Shown here piece after piece: positions 43,801-57,400 of a DNA stretch of 64,000 bases. The notes below the pieces were generated by a model. The model was not told where the DNA came from and did not search any database. It worked only from the letters and a program-made list of their open reading frames with translations. The stretch's first letter is position 1. Each line of letters begins with the position of its first letter. The translations under genes were made by a program, and so were the position numbers. This stretch comes from Maniola hyperantus (lineage: Eukaryota; Arthropoda; Insecta; Lepidoptera; Nymphalidae): positions 12,287,196 through 12,351,195 of the forward strand of contig NC_048547.1 of the NCBI RefSeq assembly GCF_902806685.2, given 5' to 3'.

Positions 43801-44580
43801 ATCATTTATCCAAATCAGTTGAGCCGTTGACGACGACGAGCGGACGTAGAAACTGAAATACATACCTACATAAAGGCCAAACACATAACACTCTTTTTGG
43901 GCTTCGCCGCAGTTGGGTAAAAAAAGGTAGGTACCTATAGATATCGAGATCGATAATTCCGGAAGTTAAGCTCAATAAAACCTAACCGTACCCACCTGTA
44001 TTACACAACCGGGCAATGGTCTGCGATATAGCCAGCTTCCTGATAGTTGGGGCCATTATACCACAGATTACACCCATTTTCCAGCATGGGGTGTAATCAT
44101 GTAGCGAGCAATTGATATCGTAAGTACCTAAGTAACTGTTGCCCGACATTGAATAATATCCACGATTAGTTGACCCGCCTCGGCTTGGCCCGGACGAGCT
44201 TACCTATTCCATGTCATAATCAACAAAGAGAGCGACAAAAAAACTAACAAACAGACACAAGAAAGCAAATTAATGTTGCATTGTCATACATTTCTAATCT
44301 ATATTTAAAATTTCAAGCCTCCTAGCTTATCGGCGAGAAGTCGAACAGGCAAACAAACAAAAACAGATCGACAAAAAAGCGAGTTTTATACCAATGTCCA
44401 CATTAGAGGTAAAAAATCAAGTTAAAAAATGGGAACGTCTATTAGCTTGCTACATAAACTGTTCAAATAAACATGTGAAAGCAATTTCAATCAAGCATAA
44501 CATTTTATTGACAAAAATACTTTGATGGCGTCTGAAAAACCATCGCTATAGTACCAACGTAACCTAAAATGAAAATAAGT
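43801..44580. other. Unassigned stretch between genes 1 and 2
   Basis: No ORF support and no repeat recognised. Confidence 0.35.
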
Positions 44581-45008
44581 AGTTTTTAGGATTCCGTACC
44601 TCAAAACGAAAAACGGAACCATTATAGAGGATCACTTTGTTGTCTGTCTGTCATGAAATCTATAGGGTACTTCCCGTTGACCTAGAATCATGAAATTTTG
44701 GCAGGAAGGTAGGTCTTATAGCAGAAATGAGGGGAAAATCTGAAAACCGTGAATTTGTGGTTACATCACAAGAAAAAAATTAAAATGTGTTCATGAACAA
44801 ATATTGTTATTTTCAACTTTCAAAGTAAGATTACTATACCAAGTAGGGTATCATATGAAAGGGCTTTACTTGTAAATTCTAAAACAGAATTTTATTTATT
44901 TTTAGGCGTAATAGTTTTTGATTTATCGTGCAAAATGTCGATAAAATACGATTGTAGTAGGTACGGTACCCTCAGTGCGCGAGTCTGACTCGCACTTGGC
45001 CAGTTTTT
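44581..45008 (+). mobile_element. GTTCCGTA element, complete
   Basis: TTTTTAGGATTCCGTACCTC to CTCGCACTTGGCCAG plus T run, all conserved blocks in order, with only a short GTCT core. Lies about 300 bases before the presumed promoter of gene 2. Confidence 0.65.
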
Positions 45009-45304
45009 TACTAGTTGGTACGGAAAGAAAAGTCTAAGAGTTTCAAACTTGATGTAACAACGATCGTAACCGTGCAATGAGAAAAATCAGTTAAAGTTGT
45101 TAACCGTGTGTTGTTAACAAGTTTAATGTTATCGAAGCCAACCAAGTTACCAAGTGGAGGGGTGGCATAAAATCAAATGATGACCTATTTCAGCCCACAG
45201 ACCAGCTCGACTGTCCTTGAATAGTGACGTTTATGCTTGATAAAATACTTTTTTATTCTAATTTTAATTCCTTTACATAATAAAATAACTTTTTATTTAA
45301 AAAA

Positions 45305-45461
45305 ATTGCTGGTATTTAAATAGAAACAGTTTTGTGCTCAAGTGTTCGCATTTTAACTTTTGAGAAGTGTAATTTTTTTTAATTAAAAAGCTGTGAATAA
45401 TGATCATGCGGTAATCGCACGTTACATTTGAATTTTCTGGCGCCAACTGATCGCAATCAAA
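45305..45461 (+). promoter_or_regulatory. Putative promoter and 5' UTR of gene 2
   Basis: TATTTAAATAG at about 45312 is a TATA-like word about 150 bases upstream of the start codon. No CpG-rich core. The region is placed only by its position before coding exon 1. Confidence 0.3.
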
Positions 45462-45470
45462 ATGATTAAG
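45462..45470 (+). CDS. Gene 2 coding exon 1 (three codons)
   Basis: ATG ATT AAG then GTAAGT, in good context (CAAAATG). Phase 0 out. Chosen because exon 2 opens with I-L-L-V-M-T-I-W-T-F-S-E-A, a hydrophobic core lacking a basic start; adding M-I-K completes a standard signal peptide. The ATG inside exon 2 (52441) would leave too short a core. Another 5' exon cannot be excluded. Confidence 0.65.
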
Positions 45471-48400
45471 GTAAGTTTTGGTTTTGTTAACTTAAAAATA
45501 AAACTAAGATTAGGAATGATAACAATAAGAATCGACAGAATATCTCTGATGAAGCAGTATAATGTTATACAATCTACAAAGGGACCATGAGTGGGTATTG
45601 TCACAAAGTTCAAACCTGAAATTATTAGCATTTCAAGCTTAAATTTAATTAGAAATTAAAATTTAACTACGTTTTAAATGGTTGAATTTGTTTTAGGTGT
45701 TTTTATATTTTACTTTAGGAGTAACGTAGTACGGGAAGGAGCCATTATTTAAACCACAACTCCAAAAATTTAAGGGTGCGCGCCTGGGCAAATTCTGGCC
45801 CCCGCGAGTATGGCTGACGCGACTTTTTATAAGCTTTCAACGCTCTGTGGTCTGAAATATATATATGTTTGGAATTTTATAATTTCTAAATTTCTGGTCT
45901 GGTCTGGTGGGAGGCTTTGGCAGTGGCTAGTTAGCACCCTACCGGCAAAGCTGTGCCAAACGGCACACGGCACGCCCAAACAGGTTTAATAAAAAAACTG
46001 CCATACCCTTCCAGGTTAGCCCACTTTCATCTTAGACTGCATCATCACTTACTACCAGGTGAGATTGCAATCAAGGGCTAACTTGTATCTGAGTTTAAAA
46101 AAAAGTTACGGTTGGGCGCACATTAAGTACCTGTTCAGTGTATAACGCATCTAAGTGACTACACTACACGCTTCGCGTGGTTACGGGTCAGGTCGCGTGT
46201 AAAGTGTGTTTCCGCCACCGCAATAGTTACTCTTACGGAAAAACTGTGCTATTATCTACCTATACCTAATGTAATTATATGCATAAGCTACCTACGTTAT
46301 GTCATAGCTCAAGTGAAAATATTAAGTACAGAAATAGGCAGTTTTATAACGAGCAATAAAAAGTTCTAATGTAGTAATGTTATATCCACTTACGTATGTT
46401 ATATAAATAGTAGGTATATATATCCGCCACTTGTCTACTACAGTATGCGGCCGAAAGTAATGTACATCGACCTTTAGAAGGAGATAGCAGATTTGTAGAA
46501 CGCTGTCCCTGTCGTTGAGACCGACAAAACGTCATATAGGTATAAGTGACATAAACAATGCTCTATAAAGCCGAAATGACATTCTAAAGGCCGACGTACA
46601 TGACTTTCGGCCCCGTACTGTAATTACTGTTTAATTGCTTAAAATGGACATAACTCAGAAAAGTTAAAGGTGCGTGCCCAGGATCGAGTCTCCGACCCTC
46701 TGAATATGAGAACGACGTTTTAACTACTAGGCTTTCACCGTCCCGCAGTATCTAATTAAATGAGGTCAATCTCAAGTACATCACGAGGAAATGCATTTTC
46801 TTTTAATACGGATCGTGTGTGGAGAGAAATATCATACAAACCGGTCCAGCTAGGTTTCACATCGCATTTACACTTGTCCACGCATTTATATCGTTAACTG
46901 CTAATCGACTTTAACAGTAAGCAGTACGCTAATACTTTAATACTAGTATTTATCTTACCTAGGTACAGAGTACCTTTTGGTACGTATTGCATCTACTTTA
47001 GCTGAACTAGCTTCAAAAAACCTCGGGGTGCTTAACGGTAGTTTTTCTCCAAAATCTGTCTAAGGAACCTCATATTTAATTACCACGCTTTTCATGTATC
47101 TATAGGACATTCCTCCTATCCGCACATGGCCAGCGTGGTAGACGCTGCTACTTTTTATCCCGGATAATCAATGAGTTCCCACGGGATTTTTAAAAACCTA
47201 AATCCACGCGGACGAAGTCGCCGGCGACGACGGCTAGTATACATAATATATATTGCAAGTTGCAACCCTACAGCAGCATATTTACCTAAGTATTTTGCGT
47301 GCCAACTTACGTAAATTCATATGTTTAAATGACGTAGCTAGCCTTTAGCTAGCACGTATAAAAATGGCACTTTATGGTCCATAATCACCGCAGCCAGCGC
47401 TTAGTGTGCAGAAAATTCATCTAGTCAGTAGTTTCTCTAGCGGGCCGGCAATTAGACTGAAGAAAACCGTTAGCGTTCTGCCCACAGACTATTTAGTTCT
47501 GCCTTATTTGTTGCACGTACAGAATACTGACTTGGGCTGAGCGTAAATTGACTTCCATAGCCTAACGTTTTAACGTTACATCAAAAAAGTCTGTACACGT
47601 AAGAAAGGCTACTAGGTACAAGTTAGACGATTATAACGGACGAGCTAATGCCCGCGACTTCGTCCGCGTAGATTTGATTTTCCGGTATACAAGTAGCCTA
47701 TGTCGCTCTGTCGATCTCCAGAAAGTCAAGTCTTCGACGAGAATTTTGTCTCTCGTGCTGACCATGTTAGTGTAAACGAGAAAACAGTAGACATCGACAA
47801 GTTGTCTCTCTCTCTTCGCGAGATATGTCATGCGGCACATGTTAGCCCTACAGGTCTTCAACTATATCCACGCAAAAATCACGTCGATCCGTTGCGCCCC
47901 TCGCGCCTCTCTACCCGCCTTCTACACTCCTGCCCCTGCCGGACTGCCGCGGCCGTCGCCATTATTTTAATTTCATTATATTATCTCCTACGATATTATT
48001 CTAAACTAGCTGATGCCCGCGACTTCGTCCGCGTGGATTTACATCTTTCAAAATCCCGTGGGAACTCTTTGATTTTCCGAGATTAAAAGTAGCCTATGTG
48101 TTAATCCAGGGTATAATCTATCTCCATTCCAAATTTCATCCAAATCCATTCAGCCGTATTTGCGTGATTGAGTAACAAACATCCAAACATCCACATTTAT
48201 AATATTAGTAGGATGAAATGATATAAAGGGCAATTATGGTCTAAATTCAATACTTGAGATGATGAACAATTTTATTTTGATACTAGCTTGTGCTCGCGAC
48301 TTTGTGTCCGCGTGGACTACACAAACAAACCCCTATTTCACCCCCTTGGGGGTTGAATTTTCAAAAATCCTTTCTTAGCGGATGCCTACGTCATAATAGC

Positions 48401-51400
48401 TATCTGCATGCCAAATTTCAGCCCGATACGTCCAGTAGTTTGAGCTGTGCGTTGATAGATCAGTCAGTCAGTCACCTTGTCCTTTTATATATTTAGATTA
48501 GATAAGGATTAATACTATGACTACGAAAGTAAAGCTTTGTTTTCGACCACATTTCAAAATCATTGACTTAGAGCTTTTTAAGGGAAACGATTCCACCGAA
48601 CATTGTTTTCATGTTGAGCGCACGCCAAAAGCTCACGGATGAGACGATTTTTTTCATATTATTGTTTTTTGATATTGATAGCGGCAACAGGTAGACGCTT
48701 GAAATATTCACAGAATATTTTGTTATAAGTATATTCAGTTTAAAATAAATAACTTAAATAAAACAAATATTTAAGGGGGCTCCCATACAAGAACGTGATT
48801 TTTTCCCAATTATTTTTAAAGTAAGTTTACTATGCCAAGTGGGGTATCATATGAAAGGGCTTTACCTGTAAACTCTAAAACAGATTTTTATTTATTTTTA
48901 TACATATCTACTCGTAATACTCGATTTCAGTACGGATCCCTCGGTGCGCGAGTCTGGTTTGCACATGGCCGGTTCGTTTAAAAACCTAAAGTCTCGCGGA
49001 CGACGACGATCAGCATAATTTTTAATATTTTTTTTATTCTTAGTACTGTAGTACAGCTTTAACGTAGTTAGAATATTATAAAAACATGCAATAATTTAAT
49101 TAATTTAAAATTTAATTTAAAACATAATAACAAAACTGTGTATAATGGTAGGAAGTCATCGTACCTACCAGTGAAAGTAATAAGACGTTAGATAGGAACA
49201 TAAATCAATTTCTAACACAAAAAGGTGAATTATATAAAATCCGAGATATGATGTTGGTACACGCTACACTAGGTAGGTACATTGCATGTTCATGAGACGT
49301 GTTTTTCAGCGTTTTACACATTTTTTCAGTATAACATACTTTTGTTACGTGATGATCAGCGTATTTTTTTTAATATTAATGAAGTTAGGTAATAGAACAT
49401 TGACATAAACTTATACTTTGTTACGATCGCGTTCATACTTAGTAGGTACAGATAGGTCAGGATAGGTTTAATAATTGTTCTTGTTGTCTTTCTGCGAGCA
49501 AGTGCTCGCATTAAAGGAGGCGGCTGAACTAGAAAGAGAGCTGGATCCCAACACTCATCCCAAATCGCCGTAAACGCCAAGGGCAAAGGAGGCGCCGATA
49601 TGCTCACTACCTCGGGCCGTAAACCCGAGGAGGAAGGCAGGGGCATCCTGTAGGGAAGCCCTGTGAGGTACTTATCTGTACCGCTGAGACGGCATAGTAG
49701 TATGCAAACTGCGTTCCTGTGCCACCTCATCATGGCGCTGACGGGTCCGCTGGGTTTTAGTGGGTATTCTGGGTTACAGTGAGTCCCACATACCTCCCCG
49801 GAAGAAACGTGGTTCAGCTGCGTTTCTTCCGGGGAGGATGAGTAAAAGCATTTCCCAGCGAAAAAAAAGGTTTAATAATTGTTCAGTCTCTACATACTAT
49901 TTAATTGAATCCTAAATTAGGTAACTAATGAAAGCGAACATGAAACCATTAGTAGGTACTTAGGTATATGTGTGTAGTGGTGTAGTTGCGATGTACCTAG
50001 GGTACTTTATTTTTTCTCAATTTGTTTGAAGTTATGTACCTACGTGTGTTTTATGCAATTAAAAGGGAAACATCGTGAGGAAACTTCCATGCCTGAGAGT
50101 TCTTCCTAATGTTCTCACTTGTGTGTGAAGTCTGCCAATCCGCGCTTGGCCAGCATGGTAATAAGCTCTTTGCATTCTAAGAAGAGATCTTTGTTCAGTG
50201 GGGTGATCATGATGATGATGATTTTTTATTGTAGAGTACCTACAAGTGATATGTACCCTACTATAATAAGTCAATGACCTAACGTATAAGGAATTCCATC
50301 CAAGTGAAGCCGAGCGTCAATCTCCAATTTAATTTAACAGCAAAATTGATATTTTTTATTAGCAAGGAGCTGAAAATGCCACATAATAATATCTCAATCC
50401 AACCACCGTGACTCGTTTCACTGTTGTCACTAGTCTCGCATGATACAAGTCATTATCATCCGAACGGTTGGCTGCGAAAGTGAAATGGAGTGGTAATGAC
50501 CTTGGACAGAATTTAAGACATTGTGATCAGATCCGTGATATCGAGAGTGATTTGGTCAACGCACCGATCTACCGAGCTGAAGTGGCAATGGGCAGGGCAC
50601 ATAGTTCGTACAACCGATAGAGGTTAGGGTCCCAAGGTGCTGGAATGGCGACCTCGCACCGGAAGACGCAGCGTTGGAAGACCCCCCACTAGGAGGATGG
50701 ATGAAATCAGACGAGTCACAGGGAGACGCTGGATCCAGGCGGCGCAAGACCGTGGCGTGTTGAAGTCCCTACAAGAGACCTATGTCCAGCAGTGGACGTC
50801 TATTGGTTGATGATGATGACGATGACCGATCTACTTTTCGGCACCGTCGTCATATCATCACTACCCATACAGTGCGACAAGGCTCTTTTGGCACTTGAAT
50901 GACATTGACAGGGGGGCGCTGTTGGCGAACAAAGGCTTAGACTTTTCAAACAATAAGAACAAAGGGGACACATTGAAGGCAACGTTAGTTCCGATTTTCG
51001 CCACGCGCCAAAAGAGCCTTTGCATTGTATTATAAATGAGAAAGTATGTTTGTTTGTTGGTTTAACGACTCATATTATAAATGCGAGTCTGTTTGTTTGT
51101 TGGTTCGTCCTTCAATCACGTCGCAACGGAGCAACGGATCGGCATGATTTTTTGCATGGGTATAGTTAAAGACTTGGAGAGTGACATAGGCTACTTTTTA
51201 TCCCGGAAAATCCAAGTTGCCTCGGGAATTTTAAAAACCTATAGTATCTAGGTACGTGAACGAAGTCGCGGGCATCAGCTAGTATTAAAATAAAAGCGCG
51301 GGCGAAGCGAGCGCGAAATTTTGATATACCTACGTATCTATTTACAAAAAATTGGAAAATTTAAGAATGTGCTGATGAACAACAGTCAGTTTTTCAAAGT

Positions 51401-54400
51401 TAAGCTACTTATCGCTGTGCCAAATTTTAAGATCGGGGTCAGGCAGCGGTTAGACCATGAAAGGTTTTGATTGAAGATTTTTGTTTAAATCACACATTCA
51501 GGAATAGGACATAGACTGGGTTATAGCTAGACAATTCTATCATTAGAAACGAAGAATGTTCTATAAAAGTAAGGCGGTCAACAGACACCTTTTTACGCGA
51601 TGCCAAGCCGGTTGTGATGTCTCCACTCGAAGTGAGAACACATTCCCGGAATCGACGCAAAAGGCTGGTTGAATCATCGGTAGTAGACATCAATGTGCAT
51701 TTAAATTCAGTATTCTTGGGTATAAATCTAGGTACATATATCTGTCCATACTAATACATATATTAAATGCAAAAGTGTCGGTAGGTAAGTACTTAAATCT
51801 GTTTCATTGTGACCTTTTCACGCCCCACCCGTTTAACCGATTTTGACGAAATTTGGTACAGAGGTAGCTTGCATCGAGGTGAGGGGACTCCCCGATTATC
51901 CCATATTAACCTGTCGCGTACTATACATACCTATATATTGAAAATTCTTTTATTTATAGTTAAATAAATAAAAACTGGTATATTTTAACAATAAGTTAAC
52001 TATTCGCTCTATTGATTTATTGAATAATATTATCTGTTTAGGTAAGTAGGTACCTAAGTAGGTAGGTAGATATTTTGTAAGTATTATTTTCTTCAGAAAC
52101 GCAATTTTACTACCGCATTTCACTGCCACTCCATTTCCTATTAAATAAATATTACCTATAATAAATATTTTAGCATAAATGGTTAAACCAATTTATTATT
52201 CCATAGTTAAATCGTACTCAAAGGGTAAAAACGGAGCCCTATTAATGTTATTGTGCTACCTGTCCGTCCGTCCATAATTCCGTTTGTCTGTCTGTCCGCT
52301 GCCGTCATGTTATGTTGTTCATAATAATATGTACGGACTACGGAAACCTAAAAGAGAGAGGCCCGACTTGCACTTGGCCGGTTTTCTTTTTAAATAGATA
52401 CTTACTTAGGTACTTAATTTCCCCCCAGATACTACTAGTTATGACAATATGGACGTTCTCCGAAGCGTCGTACCCCAGTCGGATGGCGATGAAGTTGCGA
52501 AGTCCGGTCGCGTTCCGGCCCGGCGTGATGCTGCAACGGCCATACCCGCAACGTATAGTGCCGACCGCGTCGAGGCGGGCGCCGTACATTTTATACAGAA
52601 ATTTTCCCCATCATAGGTTTGTTTTATGACTTTTTTCTAATCAATTAAGTACCTACTTGAACCTACCCTCAAGAGTAAGTACCAAGTGAGAGTATGTACT
52701 ACTCGGTGGCAGTGGTGTGGTCTTAGAAGACAGAGGTCTGTTTCTGGTAAGTGTGTTCCACTTTGTTCACCTGGGTGATATTACCTGGTGATTATCCTAG
52801 AAGGATAAAAAGTGGAATTATATATTACACCTGAAGATTACCTACCGAAATAGTGGAGCGACCACTATTTAATTTTTTTACAAATGGTTGGGTCTCTTAA
52901 ATTTTAACGGTTTCAAGTTTCCAAATTTTGAATTTTTAGGGTTTCTCAGAACTTAAGAGCTTCTTAACATTTAAGAAACCCATACAATGACAATATAGAC
53001 GTTTTCCGAAGCATCGTACCCCAGTCGGATGGCGATGAAGTTGCGGAGTCCGGTCGCGTTCCGGCCTGGCGTGATGCTGCAACGGCCGTAACCGCAACGT
53101 GTCGTGCCGGCCGCGTCCAGGCGGGCGCCATACATTTTATTGAGGAATTTTCCCCATCAGAGGTTTGGTTAACCAATTTTTTCTGATAAATTCCTTGAAC
53201 TAGTGCCTACCCTTAAGGGTACCAAGAGGTTAGCTGTACTACTCGGTGGCAACGCTGTGGTCTTATAAGTTTGAGGTCCGTTTTATCGCTTTTACGGTGA
53301 ACGAAAAACATCGAGAGGAAACCCACATGTCTGAGAGTTGTCTATGTTCTCAAAGGTGTATGAAGACTGCCAATCCGCACTAGGTACAACCAGCATGGTC
53401 TGTGGCTTAAATCTTTCTCATTCTGAGGGGATCCGTGCTCAGTAGTGGGCCGGCGATGGGTTGAGATGGACTGAAGTACCTACATATTATCTTGTCATCA
53501 TAAAAGACTAACCATCGTTTCCAGATATGCCATGAAGCACATCAACCCTCTTCCAACGCGCAATCACATCTTCAGCCCATGGAAGACCACCAGGCTGCCG
53601 ATTGCAGTAGCGACGCCAGACTACGACTTCGTACGGGCCGCATCCTCTCCGGTCATACAGGCAGATGGTACAGGTTGACTAGCTGAGATGCACTTAAGCA
53701 CCTTTTATAGCACCCCTTCATCTATTTCTGTATAAGCTCAACACCAGAAAACTTTACAGTTCCTTCCAGAGAACCACTTCGTAAAGACGTTTCAATAAAT
53801 AGCGACTCTTATTACGACGCAATAGAGTGCAATTCAGCATACACAAATAGAAATGAAGCATGTCTGTAAGAAAATCTACTTTTGTCCGCGAGGGACAAAA
53901 GTCGCCGAAGCGCAGTGCTCGCCGGAAACTTGCGAACTTGAAAGTTAGTTCTATTTTTCGAGGACTCCACCGTACTTTTGTGCGGCCGCGGGGTGATTAC
54001 GTATCTTGCAATAGGCTTAGTAAGCCTATGGTATCTCGCGACAGGCGTAAATCTCGCGATCATTGCTGTCAAACGTCACACGTAACAGCGGCTAGAGAGA
54101 GACAGCAATAGCCACAAAGCAAAATAAGAAGAGAGACAGCAAATGAACTGTCGCATTGCTACTGCTGTCGCGTTGCTGTCGCGTTGCTGTCGCTACTGCA
54201 ACGTTTTACGTAATCATCACCCCGCCCGGCGGTCTGTCGATGTCCTCGGCTAGCCCGAGGACCGTCCCTCGTCCAAGGATTACTGGAAGGCTGTTGACAA
54301 ATACATGCCCTTTTATTTTTCCAAGCCAACTTACCTATTAGGTACAATTTTTTCTTCGTGCACATTGGCACTGTTGTAAAATATTGTGTTGTCCACAGCA

Positions 54401-57400
54401 ATATTTACATCACTCGTGTTTTACAAATGATATAACATACACAAACTACACAACTACCTACGAATTCAAATAATTATTGCGCGACCACCATTAAAAATAA
54501 AGAAATTGGCGGATTAGTAGCTGGATACCTACTATAAGTTTTTGATTTTAAATTTCACTTTAAATATTTGCACACTGTCGGTGACGGCCGATTGTGACGA
54601 ATTGTAGGTACACCTACTGACTTATTGTTAACTTGTTATAATATTATGTACCCACAATTTGGCAAATAAAAATTTTTATTAATTATTTAGGCCAAAATCT
54701 TAAAAGCCTTTTTATAATAACCGAGTGATGTTTTCATGCTGTGGGCAAAGACAATTCGGTTCAGGTGTTTGTGACCGCAGGTGCCATCCACACCATCCCA
54801 GCGCCCAACCTCAGCCTGTCCGAGAAGCCGATCGTCGTCATGGATTCTTCCGAAACTAGCAGCGAGAGCGAGTCTTCTGAGGCTGTGAGTTTACAGTTTT
54901 TATTAAACCCTGTGTTCTTTCTTTCGTTTGTCTACTTTCTTTTGTTTAGGAATAAAAAACCTTTTAGGATAAATGCAATACCTAGCAAATTTTGGAACCA
55001 ACTCCCTTTGGCCGTGTTGCCATTGTGCTATTCAAGATTATTCATTCATTATAATTATTCAAGCAGATTCATTAACAAATACCTACCTGAAAAGCCGGCA
55101 ACACATAGGCGTTCCTCTAGGGCTGCATTTGCAACCATGAACCACCGCTCATGAACATATTATTTTGTTCATGGGCGGTGGTTATTAAATTCCTACGACA
55201 CCAATAGTGGTAATCAAAAACATAAAAGAAACAGGCAGATTTGTATCACCCATTACGATTAGATAGCAACCAACTAAGTATAGATTTTGACTTGTAAACT
55301 TAGTCCCAAATTATTATCAACTGGACCATCACCAAATCTTCAATTTCCAAATTAAATTATACCTAACATTTCAGCCACGACCAATGTATGAAGTATCGGA
55401 GAAATATGCAGACCAGCCGATTTATCAACCAAATCCAAAAATAGAACAACCCATCGGATTTTCAAAAGCATCCGTAAGTAACCCCATAAGTTTCACGCTA
55501 GACATACCTAGTTGGTTTCACGCAAAAAAGAGCTTTGTACGATTGTTAGATCCGATATCGACCAAAATGGAAATTTATTTAATAATAGGTATATCTACCA
55601 ATCACCACCACAACCACGCACCTCTAACTTTTCGTAGTTATGTGCGTTTTAAGTAATTATCACTTGCGTTAACGGTGAAGGAAAACATCGTGAGGAAACC
55701 TGCATGCCTGAGAGTTCTCCATAATGTTCTCAAAGGTGTGTGAAGTCTACCAATCCGCACATGGCCAGCGTGGTAGACTATGGCCAAAACCTTTCTCACC
55801 TCTTCTCTGTAATGAGCCGGTGATGGTTTGATTATGATGAATATACCAATCACATTATTGATAGCTGACGTATAAAAACTAAAGTCATAAAATTAAGAAC
55901 CAATAAATATACCTGCTCACACATAACCTTTTGCAGACAATATCAACAGCAGAACTGCAGGATATAATGAGGAACAACGCAGCCTTACATATAGCCTCCG
56001 AGTATGGTCTACCTATACATCTAGGAGCTCAACCCGTGTCAGAGACCTCAGTGATACCACATCAATTCTCAATGCAGGTTCGTACTTCAACTTTTATGAA
56101 AAGTTGAAGTCTCAAAATTCGAATAATGACTGATGTAGATGTATACAGGCGCGCTTGCACCCCATATAAACCCCTTCTGATATATCATAATTAAAAACAA
56201 GGTGTAAGAAAATGCTCATAATTTGTAACTAAAGAAATGACTCCTTGACGATGACTGATTGATATAATAACGACTTCCTTTATGTTCTAGGGTTTCCATG
56301 GAACTCCTCAGGACTTCAAAGCGGCGGAAGGGTTAATAATGCCACCCAACGGAATATACCAACAGTTCCCAACAATCTTCCAGCAATTCCCACCAGTTAA
56401 CTTCCTCCCGTTCACACAAGACTTCTCATCACAAATCCAAGTACAAACACAAGCCCCAGATACTGAACCTCCTTTATACTTGCTACAGAACGAACAGATT
56501 ACTAAACAAGCACCATCATCATTCGTTCCCAGTGATGAAAAGAATCTAGTACAAAGGGAAACACAAGAAAGCTCTGTAATAGCTTTAGCACCTCAAGCTT
56601 TTAGTGTCAAAAACGTTTCAGAAAATATCATCGATGTAGACGCTACTACAGCATCCATACCACCAAATCCAACTTCAGATTCGGTTACCACTGAAACTCA
56701 GACAACTACAGCTAAACAAGCAGAGGTGAGTACAGAAAATCAAGATGCAGCACCTGTGTATTACGCACAAATCGGTCAAAGCGTTGGTAATGTTATAGCA
56801 AATGGTTTCTACACAGCATTAAATGATGTCAGAGCCACTATGGCAAGTGAATTCGATAAAATAGGAAGCAATATTGATGCACCAAAAGATACAAAGGCTA
56901 ATATAACTACGGACATTCCACCAACGACTACTCAACGGGAAACAAAAGCTTTATACAAACAAAACCAAAACGATGGTAAAAAAGACAAAGTTGATAAACT
57001 AAAAAATCTAAGAGCATCACCATTTGTAAAGGCAGCTGAATCAGTTAACGTAGCTTATACTTTACTAAGAGCAAATGAAAAACAAGCCAAAATGAATCAA
57101 GATGGAGAAGTATTTGCAGGACAACTTGTTGAAGCTAAAATAAGCGAGGATCAAGATTTTAATAAAGAAAAGGCCAATTTGGCCAGTCGTCCCCCAGTTC
57201 GCATGTTTTCCGTAACAGAGAAAAGGGTTTCGGAATCAACTCCGCAGAGATCTGTGGTCAAGGCTAAGATACCTCCGAAAAGTAAACTGACGTTTGATGA
57301 TAAAACTGGCGAACCGGTTCTGAGAGTTTACGCAAGTTATGTTGATAATCCTGCACAGGTAAGCTTTTAGATAATAAATTTAATATCGTACTTAGATAAA

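Noticed and set aside
47700..48086. 128-aa ORF in gene 2 intron 1
   Set aside because: Its last third is the translation of a Helitron-like repeat and its start lies in another; GC-rich filler keeps the frame open.
52987..53162. Second copy of exon 2 as a working mutually exclusive exon
   Set aside because: Two in-frame stops and loss of the acceptor; kept as a pseudogene-type duplicate.
54741..55154. 137-aa ORF as a single-exon gene
   Set aside because: The first 48 codons are gene 2 exon 4; the remainder is intron and LINE sequence read through the donor GTGAGT.
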